From NCBI GenBank assembly GCA_030490835.1, contig CM059973.1, forward strand, positions 57,540,008 to 57,604,007: a stretch of 64,000 nt of DNA, written 5' to 3'. A program made the translations under genes and the position numbers. Under the pieces are notes generated by a model. That model saw nothing but the letters and a program-made list of their open reading frames with translations, did not search any database and was not told the DNA's origin. The number at the start of each line of letters is the position of its first letter. Positions within the stretch are counted from its first letter, which is position 1. Source of the stretch: Annona cherimola. Its lineage: Eukaryota > Streptophyta > Magnoliopsida > Magnoliales > Annonaceae. Below, in pieces: positions 42,771 through 54,843 of this stretch.

Positions 42771-44027
42771 GAGTATGAGACTTGGGCAAAGTCGAAGTTC
42801 AAGTCGACCCAAGCATGCGACTCAAGTATATGGCTATTTCATATTGATTCAAAAATGTCTTCTTAAAGATTGGACAACTAGACCAAGAAGAAATAACCAT
42901 CATGAATTAAGGCCACAAGAAAGAATCTTTCAAGAGACTAGCACATTGCTCAACTTCAGCAAAAACACTATACAAACAAAGACATTTGATGAAGTTCAAA
43001 AGAAGAGCAGAAGATATAAACAACATATAGATCACGCGCAAAATCTTGAAGTTCCAATATGATCAATGGCTGGTGAAGTCTCATCCGAAGTCGACTCCAC
43101 CTGCGACTTGGGTCAAGTTCGAGACCAAGTCGACCTGAACTTGGAACTTGAGTTGGAAGTTGAAGACCAAAGTCGCTCCCGAAGTCAACTCCAGCCTACT
43201 ACTTAGGTGAAGTCTCACCCGAAGTCGACTCCACCCTGCGACTTGAACGAAGTCGCATACCAAGTCGACTCCAAATGCAACTTGGTTCACAACAGTTAGA
43301 AAAATTCGAACGTTGGCGCATTAAATGCTTGCCACCTATCACCAAATGTTCGAATTTACTTCTCATTATTTAAGGAGCATTAAATGAACGTAAATGAAGT
43401 TGGAAAAACATTAAATGAGTTCACCTTCCACTCTTTCTTGCATTTAAAGTGATCTACAAGAAGTTTGAAGACGAACTGTGCTTTAAAACTGCTGAAAGCT
43501 GCAGTGCTCAATCAACTACTACTTTTGCAAATTTTTCTACGTTCTTGAAACTGTCTACATAAATATGTAACGTGTAGATCTTTTTATTCATTTTTTACTT
43601 ATTTTTTTCACTTGGTTTGATATTAGAGATTGAAACCAAGTGAAGGCAAAGTAGTGTGTGATTGGAGTGAAACTCGTCACCTACTTATGTTGAGATTATA
43701 CAAACCCCCTAGAATTAGAATCTACAAGAGAGTTGCTGCCCTAAGTTGTATTGAAATATAATAGTGGAATCCAAGCCACAACGAGTGTGTATTTGGAAAA
43801 GTGGAGTAGGGGAAGTTGTCCGAACTACTATAAATCTCTATCTCCTGAAGTGGCTTGATTGCTTGTGTTTTATTCTTTCTATTGCATCATTTCTCTCCAA
43901 TTTACTGTTCGTTTTATTAAGGGGATTAATCACCAAAAAGGAAAAATTTCTGTTTGAGTAAAGAATTTTTAAAATACCCAATTCACCCCTCCCCTCTTGG
44001 GTAACTGCCATAAACTCGGGACCAACA
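42771..44027 (+). repeat. 3' LTR of Sirevirus C, second part
   Basis: Continues 14833 after the second GACCC and ends GGGACCAACA at 44027. Modules run to about 43290, with GTCGCA-N6-GTCGAC-N6-TGCAAC at 43251-43280. TATTTAAGG near 43369 is the best TATA candidate. Flanked on the right by AGTATCACA, the last bases of LTR G. Confidence 0.85.
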
Positions 44028-44036
44028 AGTATCACA
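44028..44036 (+). repeat. Last nine bases of LTR G
   Basis: AGTATCACA ends in CA and is followed by CTATG (44037-44041), the same five bases that precede the LTR start at 10637. The first five, AGTAT, would be the target site of Sirevirus C. Confidence 0.6.
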
Positions 44037-45389
44037 CTATGATTTTTGGACTACACAAATGAAGGTCCTATTTACATCATAGGGATTAAGGGACTTAGTC
44101 CAAAATGGCTACGAGCAACGCAAGGACAACACACAACTTGCATCTTGAGATGAAAATAAGAAAAAGTAATATTATGAAAATCAAATGCGAGATGTAAAAG
44201 TCATGTTATATATTGAACAAGGAGTGGGCAAGACAATATATCCGAGAATCATGGTGTCTACAACATCAAATGGGACCTGAAATATTTTGAAAAATGAATT
44301 TAAAGGCCATGATAGAGTAATTTCCATTAAGCTCCAGTTGTTATGGAAAGATTTTGATTCTCCATTAATGAAAAAAGGTGAAACAGTTCAAGCATTTTTC
44401 TCCTATGTTTCTAATATTATAAATCAGATTAGAAGTTATGGGGATACAATGGAAGATGAAAGAATTATTCCAAAAATATTGAGAAGCTTTCCTCATAAAT
44501 TCAACGATGTGGTGGATGCTATAGAAGAATCCAAAGATTTATCTACGCTTTCCTTAGTTGAATTAATGGGCTCTCTTCAAGCCCATGAAGAAAGAATGCA
44601 TAAATTTTTAAAATAGCCACTGGAGCAGGCTTTTCAATCAAAATTCAATATGTAAAAAGGGATGCAGAAAAGAAAATTTTAAAAAAGGAAAAATAGTCAT
44701 GGAGCTAAATTTCAAAAAGAGGAGTAATCCTATTAGCCCGGGCTAAGTAAAAGCCTCACTTAGCCCACCCCAAAAATCCTATTTAAAATATTTTTTTTGC
44801 TTTTTTCTTCATGCACTTATTTATTTAAGTGTATTTAATATATAAATAAAGTTTTACCATTTTTGGATATGTGTATATATTTTTTTAGATTTTTAAAAAT
44901 AAGGGTATTTTAAATACATATATACACATAGATATTTAAAAATATCAAAAAAATAGATAAACATATTAAAAAATGATAAAACTTAGTCTATGTGTTAAAT
45001 ACACTTAGAAAACAAGTGCACGAAGAAAAAATAAAAAATTATTGTAAATAGGTTTTCTAATGTGGGCTAAGTGGGACATTTACTTAGCCTGGGCTAACAG
45101 GATCACTCCTCTTTAAAAAAAAACTACTGAATAACCATGGTGAGGGAGAGGAAGATTTCAAAATCAAAGAAATAGAGAAAATATTAAATTTTCTTCTTAT
45201 TGCAAATTATGCAATAAAAATGGCCATGACACAAATAGTTGCCACTATAAATGCACAAGGTGTAAGAGTCCTACTCATTTTGATAAAAACTGCTAGTATA
45301 AACAGGAGGCAAATTATTCAGAAAATAGTGGCTCAAATGATCAAGTATTTATCTCTTGTTTAAATCTTCAAAAGGAGTGACATGATGTC
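44037..45389 (+). pseudogene. gag: gag of element D, main part, split by a MITE
   Basis: Resumes with YDFWTTQMKVLFTS at 44038. The UBN2-type capsid core is at 44287-44616: EFKGHDRVISIKLQLLWKDF, VSNIINQIRSYGD and DLSTLSLVELMGSLQAHEER. The MITE lies at 44719-45111. After it, 45200-45300 reads YCKLCNKNGHDTNSCHY and CTRCKSPTHFDKNC, two adjacent CCHC knuckles. Several stops; not translatable. Confidence 0.8.
44719..45111. mobile_element. Long-TIR fold-back MITE, probably Mutator-like
   Basis: 393 bp. Starts GAGGAGTAATCCTATTAGCC and ends with the near-complement (GGCTAACAGGATCACTCCTC). The arms match for more than 150 bp, including GGGCTAAGT, CTTAGCCCAC and a central TTAAGTGTATTTAA-like part, so the whole element can fold on itself. 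It is flanked by TTTCAAAAA (44710-44718) and TTTAAAAAA (45112-45120), eight of nine bases identical; a 9-bp duplication would suit a MULE, but the A-rich site makes this weak. No ORF. Confidence 0.8.
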
Positions 45390-46660
45390 TGGTATCTTGA
45401 TAGTAGCTGTTCAAACCACATGATTGCCGATAAAAATTGCTTTGTCAAAATCGATAAAATATTAAGTCCAAGGTGACTCTAGGGATGATAAATCTCAAAA
45501 TGTTGAGGGAAAAGGCATTATTTCCGTGAAATCAAAAGATGGTAATTCTAAATTTATCCATGATGTTCTTTATGTTCTTGGACTAGCTCACAATTTATTA
45601 AGTGTGGGTTAACTAGTCCAAAGAGGTTATATAGTGAAATTCAAAGATGGTAAATGCCTCACTATTAATAAGCAAAAGAGGGCAATTAATGACTGCAGTA
45701 AAAATGGCCTCGTAATGTATTTCCTCTTATTATGCCTCCTGCTCAAAAATATGCATTAAATTCAAAAATGCGAATGACTCCACATTATGGCATTTGAGAT
45801 TTGGGCACTTGAACTTTAATAATCCGAAAGTACCCAAACAAAAGATATGGTTATTGAGCTTTCATTTATTACTACGGAGAAAAAGGTATGTGAAAGTTTT
45901 ATATACGACCAAATGCATAGATTGTTACTTTCAAAGTCATCCTAGAGAGCTAAAGCACATTTGGAGCTTGTTTACGCAGATATATGGGGGCCTTCTCAAA
46001 ATATATCTTTAGACGGCAAAAGGTACTTCCTTCTCTTTGTTGATGATTTTACATGTATGATGTGGGTATATTTTCTTGAGAAAAAATCAAAAGCCTTTTC
46101 TTATTTTATTCAATTCAAGGGCTTATTGAAAAATAAAGAGGACATTATCTGAAAATTCTAAGAATTGATCATGGAGGAGAATTTACAAGTCATCGATTTG
46201 ATAAATATTGCAAAGTACATGGCATAAAAAGAGAACTCATAGTTCTGCGTACACCATAAAAAAATGGTGTGGCTAAAAGGAAAAATAGTACAATTGTTGA
46301 AATGTCTCGCAGTATAATGCAAAGAAAAAATATGCCAAAATCTTTCTGGGCCGAGACTGTTAATACGACTATTTATATTCTCAACAGATTTCCCACAAAG
46401 GCAGTTCCAGATATGACACCCTATGAAGCTTTGCACAAAACGAAGCCAAAATTTGAGCATTTTAAATCTTTTGGGTGTGTCACACATGAACACATACCAA
46501 ATGAAAACAAAAAAAATGGATAAAAAAGGAGAAAAATATATATTTATTGGCTATAGTGATGAATCTAAGAGCTATCGTCTTTATAAGTCCGATGTTAAGT
46601 ATTTAATTATTTCAATCGATGTCATTTTTTATGAAATGGAATCTTGGCCTTGAAATAAGC
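45390..46660 (+). pseudogene. Protease and integrase of element D
   Basis: The protease reads VWYLDSSCSNHMIADKN near 45390 (family DSG-S-HM, with Gly changed to Ser) and LGLAHNLLSVG near 45580. The integrase zinc-binding part has LWHLRFGHLNFNN near 45786. The core reads YADIWGPSQNISLDG near 45973 and RIDHGGEFTSH near 46162. NGVAKRKNSTIVEMSR near 46263 has Lys where the family has the catalytic Glu. The C-terminus (FKSFGCV, then FIGYSDESKSYRLYK) ends near 46650. Many stops. Confidence 0.85.
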
Positions 46661-48381
46661 TACAAAATACAGGGTCATAATTACATCAAGATGATTCGAA
46701 GAAAAATGTTCAAAGCCCAATTTCTCTACTAGCATCTCCAAAGAGCTAATTCAAGCCCTAGTTTTTCGTCTACTTTATCTTCGGACTCATCTCCTCCAAG
46801 GAAGTGCCGATCTTTGGAAGATATTTATGAGCATTACGATGTGACATTCTTTACTTGTGAGATGCAAAAAATTCAAGATGCTATAAAAGAAGAGTATTGG
46901 TTAGATGCTATGAATGAGAAGATGAAACTGATCGAGAAAAATCAAACTTGGACGCTAGTTGACAAACCACAAGACAAGGAGATTATTTGGTTGAAATGGG
47001 TTTATAAAATCAAATGTAATGAAGATGGTTCTATTCAAAATTATAAAGTCAGGCTGGTTTCCAAAGGCTATTCTCAGTTGCCTGGAATTGATTACACAGA
47101 AACATTTGCTCCGATTATTCGTATGGAAACTATTCGAACAATGCTTGTTCTTACTGCACAGTTAAAATTGCAGGTATTTCAACTGGATGTCAAATCAAAT
47201 TTCTCAATGGAGAAATTAAAAAAGATGTATATGTAGAGCAACTGGAAGGTTATATTATTGAAGGCAAAGAAGACAAAGTAGATAAACTATGCAAGGCGTT
47301 ATATGGTCTAAAACAAGCTCCAAGAGCTTGGGATAGCTATATTGATAATTATTTTCTTCAACATGGCTTTATTAGAAGTTTGAGTGAGCCATCATTCTAT
47401 ATAAAATCACAAGGAGCTAGAGATTTTCTTATCTTATGCTTATCTACAGATGATCTTATCTATATAGGCACCAATCTTTAGATGGTTGAGGATTTCAAGA
47501 AGGCTATAATGCAAGAATATGAGATGATGGATCTCGATATTATGAAATATTTTCTCTGTATGTAAGTAAAACAACACCTAAGTATGATATTTATTTTCAA
47601 GAAAAATATGCAAATGATATTTTAAAGAAATTTAACATGACTAACTGCAAGCCCATGGCCACACCAATGGCCATGAATGAAAAATTATCCAAAGATGATG
47701 GAAAATAGAAAGTGGATGAAACTATCTATCGCGGACTAGTTGGATCTCTAATATATTTAACTGACATGCGAGATATTGTTCATGCTATCAGTATTGTCTG
47801 AAGATATATGTAAAAGCCAAGTAAGCTACATTTCATAGTTACGAACAGAATTTTAAGATACATCCAAGGTACAAAAAATCATGGTATTCTATACAAGTCA
47901 AGAGAAGACTTTATCTTGAGCGTTTATATAGATAGTGATTTGGTTGGTTATATTGATGATCAAAAAAGCACGAGTGGTTATATATTTTCTATCAAATCAA
48001 ATATTATTTCGTGGTCATTAGAGAAGCAAAATATAGTGGCACTGTTTATAGCTGAATAACAGGTGCGGCATGCGAAGTAGTATGCCTGAGAAGAATTCTA
48101 TAAGATCTACACTATGAATTGGAGTCTCCTACAACAAGCTATTGTGATAATATGTCCTCCATCGCTATGACTAAGAATCCAATTTTTCACAGTCATTCGA
48201 AGCACATTGATATTTGTTATCACTTCATTTGAGAGCTCGTGGAGAAATGCAAAATTCAATTATAATTTTGCAGAATAGATGAGCAGCCAGCAGATATCTT
48301 CACCAAAGTCATTTCAATAGAGAAATTTTTACAATTCAAAGAACAACTTGGTGTTATAAACTTTTCTGGATTAAAGGGGAG
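46661..48381 (+). pseudogene. Reverse transcriptase and RNase H of element D
   Basis: RVT_2 starts near 46890 (WLDAMNEKMKLIEKNQTWTL), with WLKWVYKIKCNEDGS, YSQLPGIDYTETFAPI and FQLDVKS. A frameshift near 47200 is followed by [11 protein letters not shown] near 47300. The catalytic motif near 47445 reads LSTDDLIYIG, where the family has YVDD. RNase H near 47920-48300 has YIDSDLVGYIDDQKSTSGY and CDNMSSIAMTKNP, then HFI-ELVEKCKI. The tract TTAAAGGGGAG lies at the end, before the LTR. Confidence 0.85.
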
Positions 48382-48775
48382 TGTTAAAACAGGATAACCT
48401 AGAAAAATCTTGATTGGCAGCATGTCAGTAGCAACAATATTAATGATGACATGCAACTAGCTAGGTCAGTAGTAGAAATTTTTAAAAAACCAAATGCATA
48501 TTAATGTTGGCAACTTAATTTAATGGCGGTAGCATGTTATCCAGATGCTTTGTGCAAGCTGGCACATGTAAAATATCAAAATTTTTAGCCAAATTTTTTC
48601 AAAATACAATTGATTATGAGCTCTATATAGAGGAGTATTTGCTCCCATAGATCACAACCTATTTTCATCTAAAATTTCTAGCCCCTTTGTTATATATAAA
48701 TTTTTTTTACCAAATTCTCTCTCCCATAAGTTTCTCTCTCCTTCTTTTCATATTTTCCCATCAAAATCTATAATA
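48382..48775 (+). repeat. 3' LTR of element D
   Basis: 394 bp, starts TGTTAAAACAGG after the purine tract and ends near TCTATAA (left copy TCTATCA). The extra 43 bp relative to the left copy are near 48430-48475. No obvious target duplication with the left flank. Confidence 0.8.
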
Positions 48776-49004
48776 TGATGGGTTTTTTGTCCAAGATTAG
48801 ATAGTTTTCTTTGAATAAGAGAATTTTGAGTCTCTGGCCTTGGCATTTTCAATTGAGAATATTGTAATAAAAGATTTCTTCAAATTCAATTGCATTGAAT
48901 TCGTTGAGTCAAACAAAATCCTACCTAATTGTCCCTAGTGTTATTATCTTCTTTATTTCTAGCTAGTCTCTTCCATCTTCATATGACTGCTAGTTGTAAA
49001 AACA
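48776..49004. other. Noncoding flank right of element D
   Basis: AT-rich, no domain. It could be the continuation of the chromovirus remnant at 9335-10124 into which D inserted, but I have no partner copy to show it. Confidence 0.3.
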
Positions 49005-50183
49005 AACACAAGAGATTATATTAGTTTGAGACAACCTTCCCTACTCCACACCTCTAAGAGCACACCCTTGCATTTTGGGTTCCACTATGCCAATAGAAAT
49101 ACAGTTAGAGCACTTGCCCTTTTCTAAATTTTAGCTTTAGTGGGCCTTTATAATTTTTATACAAGTAGATGACGAGTCATACCCCAACCACACACTACTT
49201 TGCCTTCACTTGGTCTTAATCTCCAATCTCCAATACCAAACCAAGTGGAATCACAAATAAAAGAATGAAAATAGGATTCTACACTTTACAGTTGTGTAAG
49301 CAGATTTTCAGCTCGTGGAAGAACTTGTAGAATGATTGAATGGATGTACACTTAAAAACTTGCAGTTGAAAAGTAGAGTTCTTCTTGTAGGTCTCCTTAA
49401 TGAGCACTTAAATGCTAGGAAATTAGAAGGTTAGGCTTACTTAATTGCTCTTGCTAACCTTTTCCTTTCCACTGACGTGTATTAAATAGGAGAGGAGTAA
49501 ATTCAAACATTTGGAAGTAGGTGGCGCGCATTTAATGCGTCAACATATGAATTTTTCTAACCACTGAGACTCAAGTCGCACTTGAAGTCGACCTCGGGTG
49601 TGACTTCGCCCAGGTCGCAGACTAGAGTCGACTTGAGTTATGATTTTCATCTTCAACTCTTTAGTCAGGTTCCATTTCAAGTCAACTTGATCTCAGACTT
49701 GACCCAAGTCACAGGTGAAGTCAACTTAGGTTGCGACTTTACTCTGTACTTGATTCATTAGAACCTTGACATAGTGTGATCTTGATCCATTAGTATAACT
49801 ACCCTTGTTTCTTCATAATTCATCTTCATAAGTCTTCACTTGTATTTGTGGGCTTTTAGAACTTCTTCAATGCGGAACTTGGTCAAGATCTTTTGAGCAT
49901 TTTTGAATGATCTTATCTTAGATCTTAAGTCATGATAGTATAATGTATCTTGAGTTTAACTTTTCATCCTTGAGCTAGAAACTTCATGACTTGAGCTTCA
50001 TCTATCCAAGTTGAATGTTGGGTTCGACTTGATTTGCAACTCCACTCAAGTTGCATGTCTGAGTCGACTTCATGTGCGACTTCACCTAAGTCGCATGTCG
50101 GAGTCGACTTGGGTTGCGACTTGATTTTATCTTATTCAGCTTCAGACCCCTAAAGATACCTCAAGTAGCTAACCGAGTCAACT
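49005..50183 (-). repeat. 3' LTR of Sirevirus F, truncated on both sides
   Basis: Antisense to the LTR of C: CCTTCCCTACTCCAC, GATGACGAGTCAT and CACACACTACTTTGCCTTCACTTGG correspond to 43620-43830. It lacks the terminal TGTTGGTCCC part on the left. On the right it is cut by the G-type LTR at 50184. Modules are at 49575-49604 (one change) and near 50050-50115. Confidence 0.8.
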
Positions 50184-53100
50184 TGTGGCATCCCAACCTG
50201 AGCGTTACAACATGAGCCTTACTCTGGGATCGTTTATTGATTGATAAACGTGAACAAGATTGTTGCCCTGTCACACAGCTGGATTATAGCATGAACATAC
50301 ATATATAATCTACTCAATAGGAGTTTATCACATAACACTTAGTCATTTAGACATCAATTTTCCCTCTTTGGCCATCATCAAACCCTGATATACACATTCA
50401 ACATTCATTTCCTACATATCCTGTTCTATCATGTAACATAAAGCCTTATAACATTCATATCATGTTATAATATACATACATCCTTTATCATCATTTTTTA
50501 ACACTTTAACATATACTAATCCATATCACACCAACAGTGTTTAATTCCATAAATAGCAACAAGTTTGCAACCATTCCTTCCATAATACATTTCTCATCAT
50601 ATAGATGCATGCACAAGAATACATGAATTAAATTTCTTCATTTAAACCTGTGCTCATCCTTGGTAGCCATCCTTGCACCTGTATTAAGGTTTGGAAAACA
50701 AATCATGAGTATTAACTCAGTAAGCAAGCTGCATAATATTTAGAAAATAATTTTTAGGAAAAGTTTTCTTTTGAATAAACATCTTTGAAACCAACATCAT
50801 ACCCACTTGTGCGTATATCATGAATAATGCAACATCATACCCAACATGGGTATATCATAAATTATGCAAATGCATTATTATCATCATAAACATGAACGTC
50901 ATATGATGGTACGCTAGCTAGGCGACCATCTCATCATCTTGCTCCCATCTTAGGGAGAGCATCGTCGGCCTTCGGTCTATTTTAGCGACTTGGTCACACT
51001 AGAGGGGGACAATCGGTCTGCTTACACCTCTAAAATGGACCTAGTACCTTATGCACCATGAACATAGACATGCTAGTATGATTTTCATGAATAAACATTT
51101 GAGTCATAGTTTCTTAACATCATTTAATAAAACATTGTACAAGTCCATTTTCAAGAGTTATAGGGACGATCATCCTTAAATAGTTCCAAAAGCATTTAAA
51201 CATCCATTTGCAAGATATATTTCAAAGCATTTAAATAACAATTTGCAACATATTTTCAATATTTTAAGAAAGCAAGTTTTCAAAATCTTCTTGCTTACCT
51301 GAATTAACTTCTGTTTCCTTCCTTTTTCACTGTTGCCTATATACACAAGAATGACATTTCATTCATAAACATAATTCCATATTCTTGTACATCATATAGT
51401 TTTTCAACCCACATGATTTTTATCAACTTACTTGAACCACTTGTCTTTCAAGTTGGGTTTCAGTTTACCAATTCACACATTGGTATAACTTGTGCTTCCA
51501 TAGCACCCATTCCTTTCATTTTTAATATCTTTATTTAGGGAAAATTTTCACATTCATTATAACCATTTAAGTTAACCCATCATATGGAAGTTCATCACTT
51601 CCCATTTATCATTTATCACTAATTCTTTATATTTTTCTCATTAGTGCTCATTCGAAGCACTTACTTATGAGTTACGGCTACTCATTTCAATCCCAAATTT
51701 TTGGGATTCTATAATTTTCTCAAAATAGCCCTCTCTTTTCTCATTTTACCACATTTCCTTTTATTTTTTCATTTTAGCAAATCATATTTGGTCATTTCCC
51801 ATTCTTGCCATCCATACCCTTCATGTGCACTCTCTTAGTTACACATACATTATGTGTTAATTAAGTTCACAAAAAACAGAAAGTTTGCTTCCATTTTTGG
51901 TTAGTTTAATCACTTGTTTTGCATATAATTTAGGGATTAATCATGGAATCAAAATTCATTAATCAAGCTGCCCAAAACAATAACTTTCCTTCCATGCTTT
52001 TCCACCTTGGACATCCATATCAACATGTCCATATAAACAGATTTTTGGCTTTTTATTTTCAGCCCTTGGACATCCCTTAATTATCCCATTTGTAGGGTAT
52101 TTTACCCTCATAATCACCCACATATTAGGTTGTTTGAATCATGCACCAATTCCACCTCAAATGAGTAGAATTTTCATCAAGTTGTCAACTCCCTGTTTCA
52201 CCCTTCTAAGGTCCATCAACCATGCTTGGTTTAACACATATTAAACATGAAAATTATTCACATAATTCACACATATCTTATGCTCAAAACGGAAACATTA
52301 AATGGAATTTAACAAAAATTCCAGCATGGTGTACTTGTTATAAACAACCCTAACTTCACACATAACTTCCTCGAATGCTTGAATTGAATCTCCCCATTCA
52401 TTTAGCATTCAATAACCCCATCAAGGGCTTCATAAATCATCATTTAGGGTTCATCATGGATCAAATTTATGACCCATGAATTGAGCTAGAGGACTTGGAA
52501 ATTATCAAACCAAACTTGGTTTAATACCTACTTGAACTTGTTTAGTTTTGCTCCCACTTTTCCTAGCTTGGTTCCTTCTCTTTCTTCCCTTCTTTTCCTC
52601 CTCTTTCTCTTCCCTTTTTATCTTCCTTTTTCCCTACTTGGGATGTTCTCCTTGCCGCCCTTAAGTGTTTTTTTCTTTTTCACCAAATCTGTCCACTAAA
52701 AATAACATGCAAACACCCTTTCTTGCACCTTATATAGTGGGGTTATTTATACCCATTTTCTACCTCATTTTGAGTTTTATTAATTAAATGTTTATCCTAT
52801 TGAGCTTCTTGCACATTTATCCTCATCGTTTCCATTTTTACAGAATTTTTAAAATAAAAATTCTGCTCAACATCACCCCTTGATCATGTCCCTTGCTATC
52901 CATCAGTTTTGTCTTTTTGTGGGCACAAAGTTTGCCGAAATTGCATGCATTAAATATTCTTGGTCATTCAGCCCCTTTTAATGCATTTTTTTCATTTTAC
53001 AAATTCACAAAATTTGCTCAAAAATTCCTTCTCATGCTACCTCAAACAAAGCATTAAACCCATTGACTTTCCATTAAATGAGAAGTCACTTTTTGAAGAC

Positions 53101-53186
53101 AAAAGTGAAAGGGTTTTTTCCTGATGTGGTTAAGCATTTTTTCATGGGATTTAGCTTAATCAAATCTATCCATATGATAGGTCATC
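50184..53186 (+). repeat. G-type gypsy LTR inserted in Sirevirus F
   Basis: Starts TGTGGCATCCC. The first 1.2 kb match 10637-11850. A possible TATA word (TTATATAG) is at 52731. The right end is not defined by a target duplication (the left flank is CAACT); I place it where post-pol ORF sequence of F begins. No internal gypsy region is seen, so it may be a solo LTR with a deletion at its right edge. Confidence 0.6.
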
Positions 53187-54843
53187 TCATTTTAGCCATC
53201 CATAAAAAATTCCAATGATTGGGGAGTATGAGACGAATAATGTCATCATGTAGGGCTTGTGAAGCGAAGGAAAAATTGATTGGCGAGGAAAATGGTGATG
53301 CTCGATTCTGAACAATGGGGTCAGCGCGAACTGATTTCCCCTAATAAGGATCAAAATCAGGCAAATTGAAAATGAGGTTGTCTTGCTGACTGCCAGAGGC
53401 AAGATGATATTTGATATTTTTGAGCTCTTGATCCAATTTATCATGCCTACCATGCATTTCCATGAGAGATATTTGGATACCTCCAAGTTCTTGAGAGATT
53501 CTACTCTCCATGGCTTGAAGATATTCTAAGATGGTGTCGGAGGTAGACGGTTGAGCAAGAGAGTGAACAAAATGATTGGTAGCTCGAGATCCTCTAGGAG
53601 AATAAGAGGCATTTGAATAGGAGATGTTGGGGCTCTCGGAGCAGGAGTTAGAGATGGTTGGGAATCATGACGAGGTTGACCCTCCCCCTCAAATGGAGCT
53701 ACCTCTACTGGAGGTGCCTGCGTTACTTAGGTTGCTTGAGGATTTTCACCCATTTAAGCCTATAATTGGGCATCTCTAAATGCCTCAAGGTTTATTTTCA
53801 TATGGGTCAAGAGTACTTTGTTAATGGCATTTATGGGCTTCAGGGCCTCATATGGTTCTCCATCTAGATCAACACTAAAATTGTCTAGAATCTTAGTAAT
53901 CCATGTGCCATATGAAATTATTCCTCGAGGATTCTTTTTTTTTTTAGCTCCAATGCCTCCAACAATAGCTTAGGTAAGAAAACTTTGACCTTGTTGGCTA
54001 CTTTTTATAAAATTTCTGCATCTCAGGGATTAAGCTAATTTCTTCCTCCACCTTTAGGATAAATGCAGTTGGCTATAAATAATCTCAACACCCTGAATTG
54101 TGGTAGAAGATCCATATAATGTAGAAATTTAATACGCGGATGATACTTGTCTCTTTTAGTTACCTGGTTGTACAACTGAGTAAGCGTGAGTCCCGCTGGA
54201 AGTGGATCTTCAAACATAAGAACTCTAAGAATATGACCCACCAAACTACGAGCATTGAACTTACTGATTCCATGTGCATCTCTCAAATTAATTTTTACTC
54301 CCTTAATATAGGTGTTGAAATTTTCCTGATCTCATAGATAGTAGAATAGCCTTATTATATCTGGGTAAATCTTTCCATCATCCTTTAGTAGGGTGGTCCA
54401 ACCTTGAAAATCTAGTAACTGCTCAATGCCGAATTTATATTCATGTAAGAAGCAAAAATCAATTATTTTCGGCCGAAAAATCTTCCTTTCATAAAAATGA
54501 TTGTAAAAACATCTATGTTGTTCACTGGCATCTTGAGAACTTGACCCCTTAGAGTCGGGGGTCCTTTTATTTTCCCTGCAATTTCCATACTCTCACTAGA
54601 TTCCAAGTTTTCTTTATCTCTAGGTATGGAAATGGAGGGATTACCTACTTGTAATCAAACCCGATGACCTGCGGATGTCGTGGCTTCATCCCTAGCATGT
54701 TTGGACGGCGTCTGTTGTCGTCTAGGCACGTCCTCCCTTCTGTTGGATTTGGAGGGACTTGAGACAGAAAGTTTACTTAGTTTTGAAATTGCTTTAGGTG
54801 CCATTGATGTGTAGGAGATTAACCTTGGAAATTCGATGAACAA
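53187..54843 (-). pseudogene. Post-pol (envelope-position) ORF of Sirevirus F
   Basis: On the minus strand, MAPKAISKLSKLSVSSPS starts at 54801, like the start of the A ORF. The frame 54035-54286 gives LTLTQLYNQVTKRDKYHPR, KFLHYMDLLPQFRVLRLFI and NCIYPKGGGRN. 53870-53960 gives GTWITKILDNFSVDLDGEPY. The C-terminal coiled coil reads MESRISQELGGIQISLMEMH near 53455-53515 and DKLDQELKNIKYHLASGS near 53390-53445. The last part is divergent and stops near 53187. Several frameshifts. This independent copy confirms the domain order seen in A. Confidence 0.75.

Larger units (their letters stand above)
13176..44027 (+). mobile_element. Sirevirus C, 3' part only
   Basis: What remains is the second half of the post-pol ORF (13176-14085), the 3' untranslated part with purine tracts, and a 3' LTR split by element B (14402-14833 and 42771-44027, 1689 bp in total). 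The LTR parts join across B with the duplication GACCC (14829-14833 and 42766-42770). The 5' LTR, gag and pol are missing on the left, where LTR G abuts directly. The right flank begins AGTAT, which would be its target duplication if the left copy had survived. Confidence 0.75.
10125..48775 (+). mobile_element. Tork-like Ty1/copia element D, host of the large nest
   Basis: The 5' LTR (10125-10475), PBS and the first 22 codons or so of gag are on the left. The rest of gag, then PR, IN, RT, RNase H and the 3' LTR (48382-48775) are at 44037-48775. The reading of gag passes from EGEAY at 10620-10635 to YDFWTTQMK at 44038, so everything between was inserted into one gag gene. The RT order and wording (NQTWTLVDKP, WLKWVYKIK) fit the Tork/Ivana group of copia. 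I found no matching target duplication outside the two LTRs. Confidence 0.8.

Noticed and set aside
53187..53486. A minus-strand frame that could be a small membrane protein
   Set aside because: It overlaps the out-of-frame C-terminal coiled coil of the F post-pol ORF. Its hydrophobic look comes from a shifted frame in AT-rich DNA.
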